A stretch of 64,000 nt of DNA. Origin: Pseudoalteromonas shioyasakiensis (GTDB lineage: Bacteria > Pseudomonadota > Gammaproteobacteria > Enterobacterales > Alteromonadaceae). Below, piece after piece: positions 53,166 to 60,438 of the stretch (positions are counted from its first letter, which is position 1; each line of letters opens with the position of its first letter). Made by a program: the position numbers and the translations under genes. Location of the stretch: contig NZ_LRUE01000024.1 in NCBI RefSeq assembly GCF_001550135.1, positions 186,001 through 250,000 on the forward strand, given 5' to 3'. The notes below the pieces were generated by a model. The model searched no databases, had not been told where the DNA came from, and saw only the letters and a program-made list of their open reading frames with translations.

Positions 53166-53897
53166 ATGTTTAGGCACAGTATATTTTTTATCTTTTTTGT
53201 AGTGCTTGCAGGATGCGCACAAATACCTGAAGAAAAAGCGGATGAGCGAGACCCATTACAGTCGTTTAACCGTCCTATGTATGATTTTAATATGGACGTG
53301 CTTGACGCTTATATTCTTCGCCCAGCAGCTGTTAGCTACGTTACAGTCACGCCAACACCGGTAAGACGTAGCATTGTTAATTTTACCGATAACATCACCG
53401 CACCAACGGATATGGTCAATGCTGGCCTGCAAGGTAAACCTGGTAATATGGGTATTAGCCTAGCGCGCTTTTTAGTGAACTCTACGGTAGGTTTACTCGG
53501 CTTTTTTGATGTCGCTTCATCGCTGGGTTTAGAAATTGTCGATGAAGACTTTGGTCAAACCTTAGGTGTATGGGGTGTAGGTGATGGCGCATACTTGATG
53601 ATCCCAGGTATGGGGCCAAGTACAGCACGAAACCTAACAGGTGATGTGGTAGATAACTTTGTGTTACCTGAAATCACGTTAACAACACCACAGACAATAT
53701 TAGTGTTCGCGCTGAAAGCGGTTGAGGCCCGTGCTTCATTAATGCCACAAGAGAGCCTATTAAATGAGTCGCTAGACCCTTATATCTTCATGAAGGATAT
53801 TTACTTCCAGCGTCAATTATATGAGCTACATGATGGTAATCCGCCAGTAGAAAAAGAGCCTGATGATTTTGACGAAGACTTCTTAGAAAATCTTTAA
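53166..53897 (+). CDS. mlaA: MlaA/VacJ outer-membrane lipoprotein
   Basis: A 243-residue lipoprotein. The signal peptide has lipobox LAGC with acylated Cys17 (MFRHSIFFIFFVVLAGCAQ). The MlaA core follows: DPLQSFNRPMYDFNMDVLD, NFTDNITAPTDMVNAGLQGK and GVGDGAYLMIPGMGPSTARN. MlaA removes misplaced phospholipid from the outer leaflet with the MlaBCDEF system, none of which is encoded here. It is 9 bases after ccmI and may be read through from the ccm operon. A strong terminator follows. Confidence 0.95.
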   Translation: MFRHSIFFIFFVVLAGCAQIPEEKADERDPLQSFNRPMYDFNMDVLDAYILRPAAVSYVTVTPTPVRRSIVNFTDNITAPTDMVNAGLQGKPGNMGISLARFLVNSTVGLLGFFDVASSLGLEIVDEDFGQTLGVWGVGDGAYLMIPGMGPSTARNLTGDVVDNFVLPEITLTTPQTILVFALKAVEARASLMPQESLLNESLDPYIFMKDIYFQRQLYELHDGNPPVEKEPDDFDEDFLENL

Positions 53898-53910
53898 GAT
53901 TATTCAAATA

Positions 53911-53938
53911 AAAATGCCAGCAATTGCTGGCATTTTTT
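53911..53938. terminator. Bidirectional terminator between mlaA and the EAL/HDOD gene
   Basis: A perfect 20-base palindrome ATGCCAGCAATTGCTGGCAT (53914-53933) is flanked by AAA on the left and TTTTT on the right, giving a terminator in both directions between convergent genes. Confidence 0.92.
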
Positions 53939-53962
53939 ATAGCATTAATAGATTGATATTCA

Positions 53963-55186
53963 TCAGTCTCCAAACACACTCATTTGGTCATTAGACCAAC
54001 TTAATGCGTCGTGGTAAGCGTCCGGTACTTCTTCTGGCTTAAGGCCCAACTGTTGTTGGATTTCTTTCGCTTTTTCCCAATTTGCTTGCTCATAGAATTT
54101 TACAAGGTTTAGATAGGTAGCGAGTAAGCCTTCATCTTTAAGTAGAGCGTCTTTAATTTCGTTGGTCAGCGGTAACTTATTCATAACGCTTGGCATATCT
54201 TCATCTAAGATAGCATCCATTAATGACATCATGCCTGTTAAGAAAGCCATACCTGTATCGCGTAACTTACCATGACTAATTGCCAGTAATTCAGCAAACC
54301 GTGCTCGGGTTAGCGACAGGCGGATCAGTTCAGCAGGTTTATCTGCAGATACTTGAGCTGCAAATAACAGCGACAAGAAACGTTTAATTTCTTCGCTTCC
54401 TAATACGATAAGCGCTTGCTTGATTGTGCTGATTTCGGCACGGCGTTTAAATGCCGCGGAGTTTGAATAGCGTAATAGCTTATAAGATAAGTTAACGTCA
54501 CGTTCAAACACCTCAGTGATTTTTCTAAGGTTTAAATCAATACTTGATGTTTCGTATAGGAGCTCGGCAAGAGCCATCTCAGAAGGTGGCAAAGTTTTAC
54601 TTTGTACCATCTCCGGTTTTGAAAAGAAAAAGCCTTGAAAGTAACTAAAACCCATTTCTAGGGCAAGTTGGTATTTCTCGTAAGTTTCGACTTTTTCGGC
54701 AAGCAACTTGATGTGCGGGTGAGGTTTTATCGCTTCAATAACCGCTTCAATCGACTCTTTGTCTGTGGTTAAAAAGTCAATTTTGATCATATCGATATAC
54801 GGATAAAAATGACGCCAGACAGGTTGATGAATGTAATCATCAAGGGCCAGTGTGTAACCACGCTCTTTTAAATCTTTAACCAGAGCAAGTAAACGTTTAC
54901 CTGGTTGAATAGTTTCAAGAATTTCGACAACGACTTGTTCTTTACCCAGTAATAAAGGGTAGCCTTTTTGGAGTGTCTCTAAAGTGAAATTAATGTAAGC
55001 TGGTTTGTTATCCGTTAAATCTTCTAAACCAAAATTGAACTGACTACCTTCAATGAGTCGTGATGTTGCTTCATCGCCATCAATGTCTGGAAACACGTTA
55101 TCTACGCCATCCCTAAACAGGAGTTCGTAGCCGACAAGTTTCTTTTCCTTATCTAAAATAGGTTGGCGTGCAGCGTAAAAATACAT
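53963..55186 (-). CDS. EAL-like/HDOD signalling protein (YuxH type)
   Basis: A 407-residue protein. Residues 1-~200 resemble an EAL domain, but the active-site motifs are altered: YELLFRD in place of EALLR, VEILET in place of ELTE, and LDDY in place of DDFG, so c-di-GMP hydrolysis is unlikely. Residues ~205-390 are a HDOD domain (LRYSNSAAFKRRAEISTIKQ, ALIVLGSEEIKRFLSLLFAA). Proteins with this architecture act as regulators of motility and biofilm in vibrios and others. It probably works as a protein-binding switch. It is divergent from putP. Confidence 0.88.
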   Translation of the reverse strand: MYFYAARQPILDKEKKLVGYELLFRDGVDNVFPDIDGDEATSRLIEGSQFNFGLEDLTDNKPAYINFTLETLQKGYPLLLGKEQVVVEILETIQPGKRLLALVKDLKERGYTLALDDYIHQPVWRHFYPYIDMIKIDFLTTDKESIEAVIEAIKPHPHIKLLAEKVETYEKYQLALEMGFSYFQGFFFSKPEMVQSKTLPPSEMALAELLYETSSIDLNLRKITEVFERDVNLSYKLLRYSNSAAFKRRAEISTIKQALIVLGSEEIKRFLSLLFAAQVSADKPAELIRLSLTRARFAELLAISHGKLRDTGMAFLTGMMSLMDAILDEDMPSVMNKLPLTNEIKDALLKDEGLLATYLNLVKFYEQANWEKAKEIQQQLGLKPEEVPDAYHDALSWSNDQMSVFGD

Positions 55187-55545
55187 AGTCCTGGCATGTC
55201 CACTTCGGTTAATTCATTTATCCATCAGCAATATATGTCATTGTGCCTGAAATAGCATTAATTAAATGCGAGTATTTGAGGATAAATACTGATTTTATTC
55301 TGATCTTAAGACTAGGATAAATTGCAATTGAATTCTATAACTTGCGATTAAATATCATATTTTTGTTATGAAAAGGTTGAAATTGTAAACCCTGCCATTG
55401 AACTGCTTGATTGGAGTTGTAGGGGGGAAGCATGTTATAGTCATGGGTGATATCGGTTTTTACCCCAATAATGTCTTAAAATTAAATAACTTGCGAGTCA
55501 TTATTCGGATTAAAAGCCAACATTAAACAACTTTTGGAGGCTAAT
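55187..55545. other. Intergenic region between divergent EAL/HDOD and putP genes
   Basis: This 359-base A/T-rich stretch has no credible gene. It should hold promoters for both flanking genes. A hairpin AGTATTT/AAATACT (55271-55290) lies nearer the EAL/HDOD side. A TGTTATAGT extended -10 candidate (55433-55441) lies on the putP side. I see no CRP or LexA box good enough to call. Confidence 0.6.
55433..55441 (+). promoter_or_regulatory. Extended -10 promoter candidate for putP
   Basis: TGTTATAGT is an extended -10 (TGN followed by TATAGT, 5 of 6 matches), about 105 bases before the putP start. TTGGAG lies 19 bases upstream of the -10 as a poor -35. Confidence 0.35.
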
Positions 55546-55548
55546 TTG
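55536..55548 (+). promoter_or_regulatory. Ribosome-binding site that selects a TTG start for putP
   Basis: GGAGG (55536-55540) is followed after five bases by TTG (55546-55548). The next in-frame ATG (55558) is 17 bases away, and an earlier TTG (55534) overlaps the site itself. Confidence 0.65.
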
Positions 55549-57069
55549 GAAACAGGAATGATAATTTCGTTAGCAATGTACTTCATCGTCATGCTGGGGA
55601 TTGGGCTGTATGCTTATAAGCAATCTACCGACGATGTATCAGGCTATATGCTAGGTGGTCGTAATTTATCACCAAGTGTTGCTGCGCTTTCAGCTGGCGC
55701 ATCAGACATGAGTGGTTGGCTGCTAATGGGTCTACCGGGTGCAATGTATTTGTTTGGTTTAAGCAAGGTTTGGATTGCCATAGGTCTAGTGCTCGGTGCT
55801 TGGGCTAACTACTTCCTAGTCGCGCCTCGTTTACGTGTTTACACAGAAAAGGCGAATGACTCAATCACCATTCCAGATTACTTCGCGAACCGCTTTGATG
55901 ATAATAAAAATATTCTGCGTGTGATCTCTGCGATTGTAATCATTGTTTTCTTCACCTTGTATACGTCATCAGGTGTTGTTGCAGGCGGCAAGTTGTTCGA
56001 AAACTCATTTAATATGAGCTACGAAATGGGTCTGTACATCACAACCGGTGTCGTCGTGTTATATACCTTGTTTGGTGGCTTCTTAGCAGTGAGCCTGACT
56101 GACTTTGTACAAGGCTGTATCATGTTTATCTCGTTGCTGGCTGTGCCAATTGCAACGTTTACCATGCTTGATCAGCCAGTTATGGATACACTTGCTAATG
56201 CACGCTATGACTTATTATTAAGCTCACCAAAAGAATCAGAAATTCATGCACTTAATATGATGGATTGGTTTGCAGGTGGTTCAACGATAGCGATTATCTC
56301 TGCAATGGCATGGGGCCTTGGTTATTTTGGTCAACCACATATTATTGTACGTTTTATGTCTGTGCGTTCTGTGAAAGATATGCCGACTATGCGCCGTGTG
56401 GGTATGTCGTGGATGACGCTTTCAGCTATTGGTGCTGTGCTAACAGGTCTATTTGGTGCTGCTTATATGCTTGAAAACCAAATGCCAATTGATGATAAAG
56501 AAACGATTTTCCTAGTGTTGTCTGAGCTTATCTTCCATCCTTTAATTGCCGGCTTCTTATTGGCAGCTATTTTAGCGGCGATTATGAGTACTATCTCATC
56601 ACAGTTATTAGTTTGTTCAAGCTCACTAACCGAAGATTTTTATAAGATTTACTTAAACCGTAGTGCATCGCAAAAAGAGCTGGTTTTAGTAGGTCGTATT
56701 AGTGTTATTTTGGTTGCTCTATTTGCTATTTACCTAGCCTATGACCGCAATAGCTCTATCTTAGACTTAGTGAGTAATGCATGGGCAGGTTTTGGTGCTG
56801 CATTTGGTCCACTCGTATTACTGAGCCTTTACTGGAAGCGTATGAACTTACAAGGCGCTATTAGTGGTATGGTTGTTGGTGCTGCAACAGTGCTGTTTTG
56901 GATTTACGCGCCAATTACAATTGATGGCCAAGCATTAAGTGCAATCATTTATGAGATTGTCCCAGGCTTTATTTTATCAACAATTGCTATTGTTGTTGTT
57001 AGCCTTACAACTGCTGAGCCGAAAAAAGAAATTACAGACTTATTTGATGAAGTTGAGTCGTCACTGTAG
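55546..57069 (+). CDS. putP: PutP, sodium/proline symporter
   Basis: A 507-residue SSS-family transporter with about 13 membrane helices. PutP signatures include GYMLGGRNLSPSVAALSAGA, SDMSGWLLMGLPGAMY, ANDSITIPDYFANRF, the Na+-site segment GFLAVSLTDFVQG and AAIMSTISSQLLVCSSSLTED. It imports proline with Na+ for nutrition and osmotic adjustment, fitting a marine organism. No putA is adjacent. The start is TTG as judged from the ribosome site. Confidence 0.95.
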   Translation: METGMIISLAMYFIVMLGIGLYAYKQSTDDVSGYMLGGRNLSPSVAALSAGASDMSGWLLMGLPGAMYLFGLSKVWIAIGLVLGAWANYFLVAPRLRVYTEKANDSITIPDYFANRFDDNKNILRVISAIVIIVFFTLYTSSGVVAGGKLFENSFNMSYEMGLYITTGVVVLYTLFGGFLAVSLTDFVQGCIMFISLLAVPIATFTMLDQPVMDTLANARYDLLLSSPKESEIHALNMMDWFAGGSTIAIISAMAWGLGYFGQPHIIVRFMSVRSVKDMPTMRRVGMSWMTLSAIGAVLTGLFGAAYMLENQMPIDDKETIFLVLSELIFHPLIAGFLLAAILAAIMSTISSQLLVCSSSLTEDFYKIYLNRSASQKELVLVGRISVILVALFAIYLAYDRNSSILDLVSNAWAGFGAAFGPLVLLSLYWKRMNLQGAISGMVVGAATVLFWIYAPITIDGQALSAIIYEIVPGFILSTIAIVVVSLTTAEPKKEITDLFDEVESSL

Positions 57070-57084
57070 TTTTTGATTAAACAC

Positions 57085-57114
57085 AAAAAAGGGCAACATC
57101 TGTTGCCCTTTTTT
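57085..57114. terminator. Bidirectional terminator between putP and yebG
   Basis: AAAAAAGGGCAAC and GTTGCCCTTTTTT pair perfectly around loop ATCT, with A and T runs on both sides, between two converging genes. Confidence 0.93.
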
Positions 57115-57131
57115 ATGATCTAAATTTGCGT

Positions 57132-57434
57132 TTAGCTTGCCGCTTTTTCTTTTATATCAGCAACGTTGTCGTCTGACTTTGCTTTTTTAGGCTTAGCTGG
57201 GGCGTCTTTTGCACCTTTAAGTACCGCCATAAATTGGTCTTTTTCTTTTGCCATTTCAAGCGCCAGTGACTCAATTTGTTGCTCGCTTAATGGTACATCA
57301 ACTTTTTCAAGCATTAGTTCTAATGACTCAGCAATGTCGAGCATTTTGTCATACGCATCAGCTTCTTTCTTAGTAGTAAACGTCATGCGCTCGACTCCGT
57401 TTCTTTCTACAACATATTTAACAACAACAGCCAT
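57132..57434 (-). CDS. yebG: YebG, SOS-inducible DNA-damage protein
   Basis: A 100-residue YebG: MAVVVKYVVERNGVERMTF and TKKEADAYDKMLDIAESLE closely match E. coli YebG. Its biochemical role is unknown, but it is a LexA-regulated protein. The start is the ATG at 57432-57434, with AGGAGA just upstream; an upstream in-frame start would run through the operator. The Lys/Ala-rich C-terminal tail is variable in the family. A LexA box stands 56 bases upstream. Confidence 0.93.
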   Translation of the reverse strand: MAVVVKYVVERNGVERMTFTTKKEADAYDKMLDIAESLELMLEKVDVPLSEQQIESLALEMAKEKDQFMAVLKGAKDAPAKPKKAKSDDNVADIKEKAAS

Positions 57435-57489
57435 GATTTCTCCTGCATTTAAGCGTGGCATTTGCAGCGTAATACCGCTACTTTGATTA

Positions 57490-57505
57490 CTGTTTTTATA
57501 TACAG
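57490..57505 (-). promoter_or_regulatory. LexA (SOS) box upstream of yebG
   Basis: CTGTTTTTATATACAG matches the gammaproteobacterial LexA consensus CTGT-N8-ACAG at all eight fixed positions, with the A/T-rich centre seen in strong boxes. It lies 56-71 bases before the yebG ATG, consistent with promoter repression. Confidence 0.9.
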
Positions 57506-57560
57506 TAATGCTTCGGGGCTTACTTTGCAAGTAACTTGAGAAAAATTTTATTCAGCAAAT

Positions 57561-57589
57561 TTGACAATAATAGGGACATTAGCTTTATT
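57561..57589 (+). promoter_or_regulatory. Sigma-70 promoter candidate for the comEA-like gene
   Basis: A perfect -35 TTGACA (57561-57566), a 17-base spacer and TTTATT (57584-57589, 4 of 6 matches) lie about 90 bases upstream of the ATG. Confidence 0.45.
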
Positions 57590-57680
57590 TAAATTGTTAC
57601 CCAAAGTTAAACACAAGCGATGGAGTGAGTGTTGGGTAATAGCTAACTACCTGTCCAAGATGGACATCATGGAGGAAATT

Positions 57681-57974
57681 ATGAAATTACTATCAAGTAT
57701 TTTACTTGCCACAAGCATTGCGTTACTACCTGCTACATCGGCATTCGCCGTTAAACCAACCGAAGCAACACAAGTTAAAATGCAAAAGCTCAGTATAAAC
57801 AAAGCCAGCATAGATCAACTTACTCAATTACCGGGTATTGGAGAGTCAAAAGCTAAAGCGATTGTTGAGCACCGTAAAAAGCAAGGTCCGTTTAAGTCGG
57901 TAGAGCAATTAAAAGAAGTAAAAGGAATTGGCGATAAGCTATTTGCTAAACTTGAGGGGAAAATTACATTATAA
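57681..57974 (+). CDS. ComEA-family helix-hairpin-helix DNA-binding protein
   Basis: A 97-residue protein with a signal peptide (MKLLSSILLATSIALLPATS, then AFA) and two helix-hairpin-helix motifs: LTQLPGIGESKAKAIVEHRK and LKEVKGIGDKLFAKLEGKI. ComEA-type proteins bind incoming DNA in the periplasm during natural transformation; short versions in proteobacteria serve this or unknown roles. The ATG at 57681 follows GGAGG at 57671-57675. No comEC or pilus gene is nearby. Confidence 0.88.
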   Translation: MKLLSSILLATSIALLPATSAFAVKPTEATQVKMQKLSINKASIDQLTQLPGIGESKAKAIVEHRKKQGPFKSVEQLKEVKGIGDKLFAKLEGKITL

Positions 57975-57991
57975 ATAGCGGGCTATACACC

Positions 57992-58018
57992 TAAACAGGG
58001 CGTTATTCGCCCTGTTTA
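57992..58018. terminator. Bidirectional terminator between the comEA-like gene and the opposing small membrane-protein gene
   Basis: AAACAGGGCG and CGCCCTGTTT pair perfectly around loop TTATT. The structure overlaps the last codons of the opposing gene, so it serves the + strand gene mainly; on the - strand only short T runs follow. Confidence 0.75.
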
Positions 58019-58305
58019 AATTCATCGATAGCTTTGTCTAAATGCGCTAATGCGAACATGTTTTCGATAGGTGTTGTGATGAGTGGGTAACTCAAGCCCG
58101 CTAACAATAACCAAGGAATAAGCATCCAGCCTTCAAAGTAGGCCAAGCCTAAAAATAATGGTGCTAAAAAGGCAAGCTTACATACTGATAAAATGATCTT
58201 TTTGCTTGGGCTTAAATGAGCCAAAGCAAGGGCAATAATTTGCTGGCGTTGCCTTACTTTAAAGCTTTTTAAAGCAGGGATTTGGCTAGTAAAAAAATAA
58301 ATCAT
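58003..58305 (-). CDS. Small membrane protein of unknown function
   Basis: A 100-residue protein with a basic N-terminal third (LKSFKVRQRQQIIALALAHL) and two closely spaced membrane helices (LAFLAPLFLGLAYFEGWMLI and PWLLLAGLSYPLIT), ending in an acidic tail. I do not assign a function; it resembles small DUF proteins found next to dsbB in alteromonads. The ATG overlaps the dsbB stop by one base, so it is likely co-transcribed with dsbB. Confidence 0.7.
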   Translation of the reverse strand: MIYFFTSQIPALKSFKVRQRQQIIALALAHLSPSKKIILSVCKLAFLAPLFLGLAYFEGWMLIPWLLLAGLSYPLITTPIENMFALAHLDKAIDEFKQGE

Positions 58306-58823
58306 TATAGCGACTTTTTACTCACTAATCGGCTAACTAGAACAGCCACAAATACCACTGAAAATGCTGCAAAAATCACTTCCATCCATGCTGGCATACT
58401 CATAGAAGCAAACTGCCAATCGATATTTCCGCAATCACCAGTAGCGGCAAAGAAGCTAGGGATCCATTCATGCAAAGGCATAAAGCTTGGGAAGTTAGGT
58501 TCAAATGCACAGCTAAATGCAAAAGGGTCAGTATTGTTTTGCATTGCAATGTGTTCTTTGGCAATAAAGTAACCCCAAATTGCAGAGACACCCCAAGTGG
58601 CAAATGCGACTAAGCGAACAACCATATTTTGTGGGTTAATTGCACCAATCACACCCGCTGCAAGTAAGCCTAAAACAGCGGTACGTTGATATATACACAT
58701 GATGCATGGCTCAAGGCCCATGTTGTATTGAAAAAATAACGCAGTGATTTCAAATGCGAGGGAAATAACGGCTAATAATAACCAAGGTGTTCTTTTAGTT
58801 GCTAATTCTGCTAACCAATTCAT
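58305..58823 (-). CDS. dsbB: DsbB, disulfide bond formation protein B
   Basis: A 172-residue inner-membrane protein with four helices. The first redox pair is Cys40/Cys43 in EPCIMCIYQR; the second periplasmic pair is the Cys in FSCAFEP and the Cys in TGDCGNIDW. DsbB reoxidises DsbA using quinone. Its length is normal. It is followed by the small membrane protein. Confidence 0.96.
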   Translation of the reverse strand: MNWLAELATKRTPWLLLAVISLAFEITALFFQYNMGLEPCIMCIYQRTAVLGLLAAGVIGAINPQNMVVRLVAFATWGVSAIWGYFIAKEHIAMQNNTDPFAFSCAFEPNFPSFMPLHEWIPSFFAATGDCGNIDWQFASMSMPAWMEVIFAAFSVVFVAVLVSRLVSKKSL

Positions 58824-58903
58824 GAAAGTTCCAATTTCAAATTGTTTTCAAGATTATGCTTAGACAGGGCAGTGGGTGCAAGTATCTAAGATGAAATTAT
58901 ACG

Positions 58904-58928
58904 AAAAAGGAGCCAACGAGCTCCTTTT
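58904..58928 (-). terminator. Terminator of pheA
   Basis: AAAAGGAGC (58905-58913) and GCTCCTTTT (58920-58928) form a 9-bp stem with a 6-base loop. On the - strand it is followed by a T run, 25 bases after the pheA stop. Confidence 0.85.
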
Positions 58929-58952
58929 CATTAATCATACCTAGGCTGGCTG

Positions 58953-60104
58953 TTACACACTAACAGCTTGCAAAGACTCACTTTGATAGCAGCCTAATAC
59001 ACGGGTGTATTGGGTGTGTTCTTTTAGCTCTTCAAGCGCTTGCTTAACATGTAAGTCATCAAGGTTTGCTTCAAGGTCAACATAAAACACCTCTTCCCAT
59101 GGGTTTCCAGGTACTGGACGAGATTCCAATTTTACTAGGTTAATTTGATGTTGTTTAAAAATCATCAAGGCATCAGCCAATGAACCCGCTTGTTGTTTGG
59201 TCGCCATAATCAAACTGGTTTTTGTTGGAATTTGCTTAGATACTTGCAACGGGTTACGCGCGACGACAATGAAGCGGCTATGGTTTTCGCTTTGGTTTGC
59301 AAGGCCTGATTTAACGACTTCTAACCCTACATTTTTACCTGCTTGTGCTGAGCCGATAGCGGCGCTGTTTGTAGTTTCAACCGCTGATTGTAATGCATGG
59401 AAGGTTGAGTCACAGGTTTCATGTTGAATATCACCTAAACCCTGAATGAAGCGGCTACATTGAGCAAAAGGCTGTGGGTGAGCAAAGATTTTATTAATGT
59501 GAGAAAGCTCAGTACCTGGCATTGCTAATAAACAGTGCTCAACGCTGTGAGTGACCTCACCGACAATTGATACTTGTGCATGTTGTAATAAATCGAACAC
59601 TTCATTGATACTACCTGAGCTGGTGTTTTCAATTGGCAGTAAGCCGAAATCAGCTTGGCCACTTTCAACTTTGCCAGTGATTTGATCAAAGCTCGAACAG
59701 CCCATCTCAATCAGCTTACCTGGGCGACGGCTAAAATATTTATGGCAGGCTAATTGGCTATAAGAACCTTGACCACCTAAATATGCAACACGATGACTTT
59801 CGCTCATCGCTTCAGGGTTTAGATTCTTTTGTAGCATTGCTTGTTGATTCAAAACAGAATCTTCAAGAATAGTTTGGAACACATTATTGATGTAGTACGC
59901 ATCTAGACCTAGCGACTTACCATAATTAATAAGCTTTTCGAGTAATGCTTGTTCGCGGGCTTCATCGCGAATCGGTTTGTTATTGGCAATTTTATATTCA
60001 ACTACGCTGTGGCTAATACGGCGTCTTTTAGCCAGTAACACCAATAAGTCGGAATCTATTTCATTAATATCGTGTCGTAACGCATTTAATGTATCAATGC
60101 TCAT
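58953..60104 (-). CDS. pheA: PheA, chorismate mutase / prephenate dehydratase (P-protein)
   Basis: A 383-residue bifunctional enzyme. Residues 1-~90 form the AroQ chorismate mutase (LRHDINEIDSDLLVLLAKRR with the catalytic Arg/Lys set, then KPIRDEAREQALLEKL). The prephenate dehydratase follows (VAYLGGQGSYSQLACHKYF, LLPIENTSSGSINEV with the Thr-Ser pair, VVARNP). A C-terminal ACT domain (LVKLESRPVPGNPWEEVFYV) provides Phe feedback. I use the ATG at 60104 with GAGGAAAC upstream; a start 16 codons earlier would overlap the attenuator. Expression is set by a Phe attenuator. Confidence 0.96.
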   Translation of the reverse strand: MSIDTLNALRHDINEIDSDLLVLLAKRRRISHSVVEYKIANNKPIRDEAREQALLEKLINYGKSLGLDAYYINNVFQTILEDSVLNQQAMLQKNLNPEAMSESHRVAYLGGQGSYSQLACHKYFSRRPGKLIEMGCSSFDQITGKVESGQADFGLLPIENTSSGSINEVFDLLQHAQVSIVGEVTHSVEHCLLAMPGTELSHINKIFAHPQPFAQCSRFIQGLGDIQHETCDSTFHALQSAVETTNSAAIGSAQAGKNVGLEVVKSGLANQSENHSRFIVVARNPLQVSKQIPTKTSLIMATKQQAGSLADALMIFKQHQINLVKLESRPVPGNPWEEVFYVDLEANLDDLHVKQALEELKEHTQYTRVLGCYQSESLQAVSV

Positions 60105-60133
60105 GTTGGTTTCCTCATTCCAAAACAGTGCAC

Positions 60134-60164
60134 AAACAAAAAAGCCTCCCAAGTGGGAGGCTTT
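60134..60164 (-). terminator. Attenuator terminator of pheA (arms 3 and 4)
   Basis: On the - strand AAAGCCTCCC and GGGAGGCTTT pair perfectly (60164-60141) around loop ACTT, followed by a T run to about 60138. It lies 30 bases before the pheA ATG, after the Phe leader peptide, so it is an attenuator and not the end of another gene. Confidence 0.92.
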
Positions 60165-60220
60165 AGCTATTCGGTGAATTTATCTCGCAAACAGTTAAGC
60201 CTCCTCTATCTAAAGAAGCT
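60156..60220 (-). promoter_or_regulatory. Antiterminator/protector arms of the pheA attenuator
   Basis: Arm 1 (AGCTTCTTT, 60220-60212, inside the leader-peptide Phe codons) can pair with arm 2 (GAGGAGGCT, 60206-60198) around a 5-base loop. Arm 2 (GGAGGCTT, 60204-60197) can also pair with arm 3 (AAGCCTCC, 60164-60157). A ribosome stalled on Phe codons covers arm 1, letting arms 2 and 3 form and blocking the 3-4 terminator. Confidence 0.85.
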
Positions 60221-60259
60221 AAAAAACGAAAAATAAGTGCGAGAGATAATTTGTTTCAT
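60206..60259 (-). CDS. pheL: PheL, phenylalanine leader peptide
   Basis: A 17-codon reading frame encodes MKQIISRTYFSFFSFFR and then TAG. Five of the last eight residues are Phe and one more is Tyr, the control codons of a pheA attenuator. It ends inside the protector/antiterminator structure, 42 bases before the terminator hairpin. The leader lacks a clear Shine-Dalgarno sequence and its ATG falls about where transcription from the nearest promoter would begin, so it may be translated leaderless. Confidence 0.88.
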   Translation of the reverse strand: MKQIISRTYFSFFSFFR

Positions 60260-60265
60260 TGAACT

Positions 60266-60294
60266 AATGTAAAAACACTTGTATGTAAAGTCAA
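60266..60294 (-). promoter_or_regulatory. Promoter candidate for pheL-pheA
   Basis: On the - strand TTGACT (60294-60289), a 17-base spacer and TACATT (60271-60266) match sigma-70 at 5 and 4 of 6 positions. The -10 ends only six bases before the pheL ATG. A/T-rich sequence further upstream could hold an alternative. Confidence 0.45.
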
Positions 60295-60438
60295 CTGCCT
60301 ATCGCAGCTAATTTAGAAAACATCGGTGTTTACTCAGAAAATTCATTTATATTTATAAAAAATTTATAAATATAAAAATGAATCTGGTATATTTGTTTTT
60401 GCACAATAAATAATAACAATTATTAATAAGGTAGTCCT

